Shown piece by piece: positions 55,958-64,000 of a DNA stretch of 64,000 nucleotides (positions are counted from its first letter, which is position 1; every line of letters starts with the position of its first letter). The notes beneath the pieces are model-generated. The model searched no databases and was not told the DNA's origin. It worked only from the letters and a program-made list of their open reading frames with translations. Position numbers and translations under genes: made by a program. The DNA comes from Platycnemis pennipes (Eukaryota; Arthropoda; Insecta; Odonata; Platycnemididae). The stretch lies in NCBI GenBank assembly GCA_933228895.1, contig OW121854.1, positions 91,936,609-92,000,608 on the forward strand. Reading direction: 5' to 3'.

Positions 55958-56017
55958 GTTTTTGATACTTCTCAAATGTTTCTTTGCATGTTGAATGAAT
56001 AGTAGAATAAGTAATGT

Positions 56018-56100
56018 GAGTCCCACATGATATTCATGGATACCTCTCCTTAGATTGGTAGTACAAGTATGAGTGAACTTTTGTCTATGTATGTACATAC
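56018..56100 (+). repeat. CR1-like LINE tail, upstream part only
   Basis: CCCACATGATATTCATGGAT and GGTAGTACAAGTATGAGTGA match the sequence preceding the tail hairpin at 3128-3200. The hairpin itself is missing. Confidence 0.5.
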
Positions 56101-56504
56101 ATTGTGAACGTAGTTCGGAAGATTTTCGCGGTGTTGATTGGACGATCTCTGCATGTATTCCGGGTTCTCACCGCGTGACTTGGCTTTAATACTCTGACAT
56201 TACAGTAAAGTAAACATTTAGGTCGACGGTGTGGAATACGGATTTTGGCCATCTTTATATAAGCCATCTCGTTTCGGTACTGCTCTCCCATTGGTTGGTC
56301 GTCGGAGAACTGTCTTCCACGCGTTGTGAATGTAGTAGCCAGCATCCCTTTTGAGATTTTTGGCGTTTCCACTATCTCGATGGCTCCTTTGATTAACCGA
56401 GGGTGGAATCGATTCTTCTTTGCAATTATTTGAACTTCATCGAATAATATGTCATGTGTGCTTACACTTCATGCACGATCAGCTACAGCCGACAGTTGAT
56501 TATG

Positions 56505-56605
56505 TATATTCAGTTACGTAGTGTGTTTGGCGACAGCATCCTGCCATCCACCCTCGAGGTGCCTGGCAGGTCAGTAAGTGTATGCATATATAGATAGATA
56601 TAGAA
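56505..56605 (+). repeat. CR1-like LINE 3' tail with compensated hairpin
   Basis: Here the stem is CCTGCCA..CCACC with GGTGCC.TGGCAGG: the left half and right half both differ from the common form yet pair well. Confidence 0.65.
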
Positions 56606-57479
56606 AATAATTGCATCAACTTGGGAGGGTTTTTATTCAATACCACAATTATTACTATCACTTATCTATCGGAAATGTGCAGAAAGACGGACGGACGGAT
56701 GGGCGGACAAGAAACTACATTCGGCAATTATTATAATAGAATATGAATGCCTGATTTGTAGATAATTTACTTGAAATACAAGGAAAAGACACTCAGCCCG
56801 AGAAGCTCTTAGAATGACCCGTAGGTTTTTTTACTCGGTGAATTATACCCTCACTAAAATTTGTATCACCTTTAACTGTACTTATTCTTGAATTTATTTG
56901 AATACTTCTAAACATTCGTATTAAGCATAATCCGCATTTCTATAAAAATGTTCTTCTTCATCCCTAAATCGCAACGCCTCTTCATTCCAACCACTGCTAT
57001 TGGCGGAAAATGTCCAGGACATCGGAAACCCTTATGACAAACGAGAGTCACTGCCACCATTAATTCTTCATCAGAGCCAAGACCCCTTCGTTTCACTTTA
57101 TTTTTGCCAAGTTACAGTCATTTCCATCAGTGTTGCGAAGACCCGATCAAGTTCACTTAGTTTTACTCCAAGTTGTTCACATTAATTTTTTTCGGAGAAA
57201 TGATCACGTTCGATCACATAACCACTACTCAGTTGTAATAAATGAACAAGTATATGAAAAGAACCGGCTTGTGTAGCCAATGAATGAGAGAACAGAGATA
57301 TTTTCGCGAATTCCGTATCAGTTACCACTGAAATCTACGTCTTTGCCAAGCAGCGAGAGTGAAATATTTTAAGAATCGTAAGTGCTAAAAGTACCCCCAC
57401 AGGTGATCTCAATTTCTCCTTAAATGACAAATATCTAATTAACTTCTTCTCAAATTTCTGAGCCACAATAATGCTCATA
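56606..57479. other. no recognised features
   Basis: Short frames only. No repeat relatives noticed. Confidence 0.4.
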
Positions 57480-57690
57480 GACATTTTCTTTATGAGGATA
57501 ATCCTCGAAGGATAAGTACACGGGAAGAATATTAAAGGAAGACTCCGTATGAGATATACAGAGCAAGAAGTGAATGCTGTGAAAGAGAAGAAATATGCGA
57601 ATATGAAGAGGTTAGCCGATATAAGATACCAGTGGAGTACTGCGTCAAACCAATCTTAGAATGGTTGATTGATGATCATGAAATTTTCTC
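57480..57690 (+). pseudogene. RTE-like LINE 3' end
   Basis: ATCCTCGAAGGATAAG, GGAAGACTCCGTATGAGATA and CTGCGTCAAACCAATCTTAG with a TTGATTGATGATCATGA tail match the family's last 65 codons. Substitutions and small indels are present. Confidence 0.75.
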
Positions 57691-57705
57691 CAAATAAAAA
57701 ACATC

Positions 57706-57815
57706 TACTTAATACCATGTAAGCCACCATAAAGGTGTGTGGCAGGTGGTGAATTCACACCAAAAATCCATTAAATATCATGCATAAAAAGGATTAGTAA
57801 TCTCAAATTAAGTCT
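57706..57815 (-). repeat. CR1-like LINE 3' tail, well preserved
   Basis: CCATGTAAGCCACCATAAAG, GTGTGTGGCAGGTGGTGAAT and CATGCATAAAAAGGATTAGT. Confidence 0.82.
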
Positions 57816-58420
57816 AGTATTCACTTAAATGAAAATGACCCGCTTCAGCCAAGGGTACCATGAATAATGGGGAAATATTTATCATCCGTAATGCTACCAA
57901 TAATTTAAGCAACTTTGCGAAACAATCGAAGGTGCAATTCTAATGGATTCGGAATTGATAAATGAACCCCTCTTGATGCTCTAGATTTCGCCTGAGAATG
58001 ACAAATATGTATTCATTTTATCTTAAACATGATACCATTAAAATATTCACCTTCCCTTTCACTTCGGAGTCAATATCATTAACACTCTAATGGAAAAAAA
58101 TAGAAAATCCTTATGCAAGCCAAAGACTGAAGGATGCAGAAGGAAAGCGACAAACGGTCACTCCTTGAGCTGTAACTAGTCTGGAAATATGTCACGTTTT
58201 TGCTCATGGCGCAATGTGTCATGATATTTTTACTGCCAATATGAATTCTCAAGGGAAGGAGCTGGAATACACGGTGGTACTAAGAAAAAGGTAAATCGTG
58301 TTGGCAATGAGCTTTCATGAGCTATTTAAGGTGAGCATAACGACAGCAAGTGGATGCAGGCTATTTATACCTACGATTTAATGTCCCGAAAACCTCATTA
58401 GTATTAACATTCGTATATAC
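57816..58420. other. no recognised features
   Basis: AT-rich, no open frame or repeat relative. Confidence 0.4.
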
Positions 58421-58494
58421 TGACTACCTTGCAAGCCACATCGAATGTGCGTGGAACTGGGTGAATTGCCACCACGTATGCACTACATACATAT
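58421..58494 (-). repeat. CR1-like LINE 3' tail, head-to-head with next copy
   Basis: CTTGCAAGCCACATCGAATG and GTGCGTGGAACTGGGTGAAT, minus sense. Its truncated 5' side touches the plus copy. Confidence 0.7.
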
Positions 58495-58509
58495 ACTGAA
58501 GGAATCCAT

Positions 58510-59302
58510 TGGAAACGTGGAATCCATTAAATATCTTGGAATAAGACTGACACAGATCTTTCCTGGAGTAAACACATTTGTGAAATAATGGGGCAATCTA
58601 ATCGTGAACTGGGATTCATCAAAAGAGTATTGGGTAAATGTGACGATCATGTACGAGAAATCAGCTATTTTTCCCTGGTTAGACCTCATTTGGAATATGC
58701 TGCCAGTGTATGGAATCCCTATGAAATCGGTCTAAATAATGAACTTGAAAGTGTGCAGCAAAGATCGGCAAGATTTGTAATGGGACGATACAATAATTAT
58801 ATTAGTATAACCAGTCGATGAAATGAATTAAAATTGGAATCATTGTCAGATCGCAGGTTGAAATTTAGACTTAATCTCTTAAATAAATTCCAAGACCATA
58901 TTTTCAGTGATGACGTTAAAAATATTTTGTGAAACCCAACTTCCTATGGTGATTACAAAATTAGAGAAATTGATTGCCGAACTGACAGATTCAAAATGTC
59001 CTTTTTTTCCTCGGGCAATTAGGGATATGAATAGCGGTAAATATGTTCAACACGAGTGAATCAATCCATAGCATAGGTAGTTGCATGTTTTTATAAGGAC
59101 TTTTTATAAGGACTATAAGGTAACAGCATGTTTTTGCATGCTTACTAAGCTATTTTTATCTTTTTAAATAGTGAAGTTTAGACTAATATATTAATACTAA
59201 TCCTATTTTATGCATGATATGTAGTGCATGTTTGGTGAGAATTCACCCCCTCCCACACAACTTAATGGTGGCTTGCAGGGTATTATGTAGATGTAATGTG
59301 GA
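58510..59302 (+). pseudogene. CR1-like LINE: RT C-terminal part, UTR and tail
   Basis: The 77-codon frame at 58588-58821 reads MGQSNRELGFIKRVLGKCDD, then SLVRPHLEYAASVWNPYE and VQQRSARFV. LVRPHLEYA..VW.P and QRRAARF-type motifs identify CR1/Jockey-superfamily RT C-termini. Stops occur at TSR and near NIL, and one indel before the end. The 3' UTR then leads without a break into GTGCATGTTTGGTGAGAATT, the CCCTCCCACACA...GGTGGCTTGCAGGG hairpin and TTATGTAGATGTA. This copy proves that the short tails elsewhere belong to this LINE. Confidence 0.85.
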
Positions 59303-59394
59303 TTTCATTCGCCCTTTTTAATAAAGACAACTTGTCCTTGTCTACTAAGTTTGATCTCGAATTCAATCTATACTAAATGGCCGTACCAAAATGT

Positions 59395-59625
59395 CAAAAG
59401 ATCATCTGTATTCATCGATCATCCACAGTCATTGGTGGTAATCGATCATCGCACACACCGTATTCGATGACCCAATATCAAAGTCGAAACATTTCGATGA
59501 CCATTTTTCAACGAAAATCCATCATCCTTCGCACCCACTCGATGATCGGTGACACCCATAAAAATTGAAGAATTTCGATGAACATTTTTCAATGACAATC
59601 GACAATCTTTTCATCCCACAAGACT
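59395..59625. repeat. locally duplicated TCGATGA-rich block
   Basis: TTTCGATGACCATTTTTCAA and TTTCGATGAACATTTTTCAA occur about 90 bp apart, each followed by related ATCCATCATCC/ATCGACAATC sequence. Other TCGATCATC and TCGATGATC copies lie between them. Confidence 0.7.
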
Positions 59626-59660
59626 AAGTGTTATAACTAACACGTAGTCTTGTGGGATAT
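59616..59660. repeat. palindrome with ACTAAGTGTTATAACTAACACGT centre
   Basis: TCCCACAAGACTA and TAGTCTTGTGGGA are inverted, with GTGTTA/TAACAC inside and one unpaired base on each arm. Confidence 0.85.
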
Positions 59661-59818
59661 TTATTAACTAATATTTTAGTCCACTCCCCATTCCTATCCC
59701 CTTTCCTCCCGATCTGAAGCGCCTATTAGAGCGGAAACGGACTTGAAAACACCAATGGTTATATTCTACCCCAGCAGGGTCTTCCTAGAGTCCAGGAAGC
59801 TTTGAATAAGCTTAAAAA

Positions 59819-60362
59819 ATGAACTGGACCGTATGCAGCGAAGATCACCAAGATTTGTGAAGGGATGGTACGATAACCAGTCTGTGAGATGAATTAAAAT
59901 GAGAATCAAAATCAGACCGTAGGTTGAAATTTTGACTTAATCTCTTAACTAAATTCCAAGATAACATTTTTACTGATGACGTAAAAATATTTTGCGAACT
60001 CCAACTAACTATGATAGACTTGACCATGACTATTGCATTGGAGAAATTGATTGCAAAACCTACAGATTCAAAATGTCCTTCTTTCCCCGAACGATTAGGG
60101 TTATGAATAGCTATAAATACCTCTAATAGTATAAATACAAGTGTATCAACGCATAGAATAATTAGTTGCGAGTTGGTATAAGGACTTTAAGGTAACCCAA
60201 CTAAGAGCATGATTTTGCATGCTTGCTTTGGTATTTTTACCTTTTATTGAATCGTAAAGTTTGGACTGGATTATAGCTACCCACCCTTTTCTTGCATGGC
60301 ATGCAATGCTTGTCATGCACGAAAAGGATTAGTCATGTTCGGTGTGAATTCACCCCCTGCCA
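59819..60362 (+). pseudogene. CR1-like LINE 3' part, second plus copy
   Basis: Starts in the block for NELERVQRRSPRFVKG (ATGAACTGGACCGTATGCAG), has a 29-bp deletion-like loss before NELK, and carries the UTR with the rare CATGGCATGCAATGCTTG stretch. Its tail is broken by a MITE at CCCTGCCA and resumes at 60700. Confidence 0.8.
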
Positions 60363-60699
60363 CACGCACATAGCCAGGGGGGTTTCTGGGGCTTCAGCCC
60401 CCCACGAAATTTTAATTTTTTCCCGATAATTTTATTGTCCTGATTTTGACTGGGAATGGTAATCCAGATTACACTGCGTATAATTCAAGTGTTAAGTATC
60501 TTGAAGCGTGATCACTAGTTTGATGCATGTGTGTATCTAATAATACTTCTTTTCAATATGATTTGCATACATGCGTTAAATTAAGGGAAGAGATTTGTAA
60601 CATGTCGGCACCGAACTGGCATGACTGATTTGTTTCAAGTTACGCCACACTAGACTAGGCCCCTCCCCCCTCCGAAGCAAATTTTGGCTACGTGCCTAC
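60363..60699. mobile_element. hAT-like MITE (CAGGCACGTA family) in LINE tail, 8-bp TSD
   Basis: CACGCACATAGCCAGG at the left and TTGGCTACGTGCCTA at the right. CCCTGCCA flanks it at 60355-60362 and 60700-60707 exactly, inside the LINE tail hairpin. Confidence 0.88.
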
Positions 60700-60717
60700 C
60701 CTGCCACACACCTTTTA

Positions 60718-61450
60718 GGCCGTTTTACATGGTCATTGAAACTGCTCAAGTTGATGTTGCTTCCATCTGAGCAGTCGTCCGCGATAGTCCGTGACGTAGA
60801 AAATTGCGAGGACCCTTGCTTGATAGCTTTTCACGGTGCAATCGTCGGCGCATTACTTCAGTGGCAATATACCATTCAGTAGCGGTAATACCGTCAATGT
60901 ATCGCATGACGTCAAGGTCTGTTAAGTAGCAATTAATTGGACGTGAAAGATGCGATGGATTACCACCAATGTAAAATATGGTTTAAGCCATAGTCTAAAC
61001 ATAATAGTGGACAGCCTACTAGTCCCGTTTACTTAGCCCAAATTTTGCACAAGGAACGTACGGCTGTGGGCCAAAATAACGATATAGGGACCTCCTCCTC
61101 TACGAACGAAATTAAAGCTTCCTCGAGATTAATCGCCCAGCTCATCATTATTGCACTTAATTCAATACCTAAAGTTCAGTGCAAACAAAAACACCCAACT
61201 CCATCGTCAACAACGTATTTTATCGCTAGAATTCCCGTGGCCACATCTGAACCATGTTGTGAGAGAAATTAACTTTAAACTTACGTGAATGTACGTATCA
61301 GATTAGAACATGTTCTCATTTGCTCGCAGTCGTTCACGCAGTGGCGCTGTTTCTCCTCGCAAGTCGTCGCTTTACACGGCGCAATATTTGCTGCGAAAGT
61401 TTTCTCGAAGCAGCAGCCTGCATAGTATCGATGACCGTGTAAAACGGCCT
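60718..61450. mobile_element. MITE with AGGCCGTTTTACAYGGTCAT ends
   Basis: The first 20 bases and the last 20 are inverted with one difference. The ends recall the Harbinger-like family at 7422. TTT before and TTC after may be a decayed 3-bp duplication. A 75-codon plus frame inside (61045-61272) has no recognised domain. Confidence 0.72.
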
Positions 61451-61452
61451 TT

Positions 61453-62480
61453 CATCTAAATCTACATAATACCCTGCAAGCCACCATAAAGGTGTGTGGC
61501 AGGGGGTGAACTCTCACCAAACATGCACTACATATCATGCATAAAAAAGGATTAGTACTTGTAGAGGTACTGTTCAAAACTACGCTATTTAAAAAATAGC
61601 AAAGCATACATGCAAAAACATGCTGTTAGTTGGGTTAGCTTTAAGTCCTCATACCAACATGCAGCTAGCAATGTTATCTATTGCTACACTCGTACTGGAT
61701 ACATTTACCGTTATTCATATCCTTAATAGTAGGTACGAGGAAAAAAGGACATTTTAAATCTGTCAGTTCGGCAATCAATTTCTCTAATTTTGTGATTATG
61801 GTCCAGTCTACCATAATAAGTTGGGGTCCGCAAAATATTTCAACATCACCACTGAAAATATGGTCTTGGAATTTATTTAAGAGATTAAGTCCAAATTTTT
61901 AACCTGCGATCTGACAATGATTCCCAATTTAATTCATTTAATAGACTGGTTACGCGAATAAGGTTATCATACCGGCCCTTTACAAATCTTGCCGATCTTC
62001 GCTGCACACGTTCAAGTTCATTATTTAGACCGATTTCGTAGGGATCCCATACACTGGCAGCATATTCCAAATGAGGTCTAACAAGGGAAAAGTAGCTGAT
62101 TTCTCGTACATGATCGTCAAATTTACCCAGTACTCTTTTGACGAAATCCAGTTTACGATTCGCTTGACCCATTATTTCACGTATGTGTTTACCTCAGGAA
62201 AGATCATGTGTCAGTCTTATTCCAAGATATTTAATGGATTCCACGTTTGTTAATTCATTATTACTTATTTTGTAAGTGCTAGGACGAGAGCTATTCTTTT
62301 TCCAAAAATTCATTACAAGACATTTTTTAAAGTTTAATTCTAACTGCCATGTATCACACCAAGTTTCAATTGCTTGTAGGTCAATATTTAAATATTCTTT
62401 ATCGTTTGGGCATAGAATTTCGCTGTATACTACTGCGTCATCGGCAAATAGACGAAGCAACGAATGCAGATGTAGACCAT
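61453..62480 (-). pseudogene. CR1-like LINE: RT motif to tail, minus copy
   Basis: The longest copy of this family. In one minus frame it reads LRLFADDAVVYSEI (catalytic FADD kept), ETWCDTWQLELNFKKCLVMNF, SIKYLGIRLTHDLS, then after an in-frame TGA where the sister copy has Trp, MGQANRKLDFVKRVLGKFDD, LVRPHLEYAASVWDPYE and VQRRSARFVKGRYDN. A single-base insertion near 61887 shifts the frame before the last 50 residues. UTR and tail hairpin follow to 61453 with TACATAATACCC. The first catalytic Asp and the endonuclease are missing. Confidence 0.87.
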
Positions 62481-62990
62481 CAGTTCCGTGGCTAAGCGCT
62501 TTAGCCACTAGGGCACCCAGCGAACATGATGATGGAGATAAAAATTTCGGCCAATCTCGGAAGAGGTGACCCGAGGGATGGTTGGCACGTGGCCTCGTCG
62601 AGCGACGCCGAAAGACAAGCTGTACGCCGGGAACGAGCGAAGGGATGGAAAGGTCAAAAAACTTTTTAGAGGGTAAGAGGCGAGCCGAGCCCTCTCGTTA
62701 CGTAACGACTTATGTAACCAATCGGTGTAGTCTCGGAGACGAGGTGTGACGAGGGGGAGGGGGGCGAAGGGGATGGAAAGGGAGTGGTGGTGTGGGGGGG
62801 CTTTCGAGGACGCGTACCCGCCGACGCTCGTCGAACTCCATCGTCGGTACACTCGCACCAGCGACTTCCCAGAATGCATCATTCCATCCAACCCTCCACT
62901 GTCCGTGGGAAAGTGATTCTTGAAATGCTTCCTCACTCTAGAACCCTTCACATCAACCGCTTCCCGCCGTAGATGTCAATGAGAGAGGGA
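62481..62990. other. GC-rich patch, possibly host exon or old SINE head
   Basis: At 62490-62520 (minus sense) GCCCTAGTGGCTAAAGCG resembles the 5' half of a tRNA-type SINE. The remainder up to 62960 is GC- and CpG-rich. A 147-codon minus frame (62508-62951) has no recognised domain and runs into the SINE-like part, so I leave it uncalled. Confidence 0.35.
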
Positions 62991-63291
62991 TCCAGATTAT
63001 ACGAATACCGACAAGAGGCGTTGAAAAAATAATTATATTAAACAGGAAGTTCATCTGCCGGGGTGTTTGGCCAGAGAGGTTGAGTCACGGAGAGGACAAG
63101 TTTATTCTATTCGTCATGCATTCATTCCACAGTGTGCACTCGCCAACCATCGATTTCAAAAGGTTATCGTTGTTCGAAAAGTTCCATTCAACATCTCCGC
63201 TTCAAGCAAAACACCAATGTGTTCATTTGCACAACCTGGGCTAGCTTTTGGGCGCGGAGGAAGTACACACTTAGCATTTCTTCCCACAAGC

Positions 63292-63552
63292 CAGGCACGT
63301 AGCCAGGGGGAGGGCTTCTGGTGCTTCAGCCCCCCGAAATTTTTTTCCCATTAATTCTGTCGTTCTGATTTTAGCAGCGGACTTTACCAGTGAGAAGTGA
63401 TAAGTATGGGGACTATAAAAGTAATTACTAAGTACTGAAAATCAAGGAAAGAGATTTGTAACGTATCGGCACCGAATGGGCACGGCTGATCTGTTTCAAG
63501 TTACGCAAGACTTACCCCCCCCTCCTGAATCATATTTCTGGCTACGTGCCTG
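63292..63552. mobile_element. hAT-like MITE (CAGGCACGTA family), reference copy
   Basis: CAGGCACGTAGCCAG and CTGGCTACGTGCCTG are perfect 15-bp TIRs. CCACAAGC flanks it exactly on both sides (63284-63291, 63553-63560). 261 bp, an internally shortened version of the copies at 53044 and 60363. Its perfect ends suggest it is the youngest of the family here. Confidence 0.93.
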
Positions 63553-63560
63553 CCACAAGC

Positions 63561-64000
63561 AATAAGAACTGCTGACGACCAAACGATGACCCACTGTACT
63601 TGGAAAATGTTTACCTGGGTGTATGTTTATGTCTTTATATTGTAATGAATACCATTTTAAGATATAATTAAAGTTTTAGTAATATTATTTAATTAGTGAT
63701 GGATACAAAAATGTGGATACCGCAATACAATGCAACCTCCGCATACTTAAATATTGCCCGTTTTCCCAACTTTTCTCAGCTCAAGAATTTTGAATCTCAT
63801 CCTGAGAAAAATACAAAATCTACAACGACAAACGTTTGCAAAAAGTTGTGAGGGCACACATGAATGCATATAAGTGCAAAAGCAATTTTATTAAATGTAT
63901 TTTTCGTTGTTAATAAAAAATCTTTTTACAACATCTAGTACAAAAATTTGCTCCGAATTGAAAAAATGAAGTTATGATAACACGTCCTAATTAATTAATA
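63561..64000. other. AT-rich stretch, nothing recognised
   Basis: No open frame, RNA gene or repeat relative noticed to the window end. Confidence 0.45.

Noticed and set aside
62508..62951. 147-codon minus frame in GC-rich sequence
   Set aside because: No domain, and its end lies in a SINE-head-like segment.

Overview
This window looks like intergenic or intronic DNA from a repeat-rich animal genome, most likely an arthropod. It is AT-rich, has no dense ORFs and no operon-like layout, and carries tRNA-derived SINEs, RTE-like and CR1/Jockey-like LINEs, Penelope-like elements (PLEs) with GIY-YIG endonuclease remnants, and many MITEs with short terminal inverted repeats. I cannot name the species. 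No complete host gene is visible. The best host-gene evidence is one candidate internal exon on the minus strand (54172-54420) with good splice sites; weaker candidates are an open stretch at about 32069-32330 (-) and an open frame at 13324-13815 (-).

Layout. 0-10 kb: a perfect 61-bp-arm palindrome (1574-1707), a degraded PLE (about 1826-2365), a SINE, a hAT-like MITE with an 8-bp target duplication present three times (4432-5061), a Harbinger-like MITE (7422-7837), an inverted PLE-like terminus (8229-8359) and an RTE-like LINE fragment. 10-20 kb: a GC-rich patch with microsatellites, a 163-codon open frame, and the best-preserved RTE-like LINE copy (15005-15976, intact FADD motif, 11-bp target duplication), followed by a 133-bp PLE-type unit with a 14-bp target duplication. 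20-32 kb: inverted SINE arms, head-to-head LINE fragments, a PLE-like unit with about 125-bp inverted ends holding a LINE 3' end (25376-26435), a 147-bp direct duplication, and a three-level nest of SINE in MITE in LINE (29510-31130). 32-47 kb: scattered SINEs, LINE tails, a Harbinger-like element with a MADF/Myb-like coding remnant, and an RTE-like fragment decayed only by stop codons. 47-64 kb: a MITE family with three copies, a PLE with a recognisable GIY-YIG domain, a pogo-like element, several CR1-like LINE 3' ends, and a MITE family with 15-bp TIRs.

Two themes tie the window together. First, at about ten sites a hammerhead-ribozyme-like arrangement recurs (CTGANGA, a variable but self-complementary stem, GAAA, a short palindrome, then a pyrimidine). 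The stem letters differ between sites while pairing is kept, which suggests selection on structure; two of the sites sit in PLEs that still carry endonuclease coding sequence. Second, the short recurring block with CCCTGCC...GGCTTGCAGGG and a TAGATGTA-like end is the 3' tail of the CR1-like LINE: it directly follows RT-coding sequence in the longer copies and folds into a hairpin. All element clade names are from pattern recognition, not database search.
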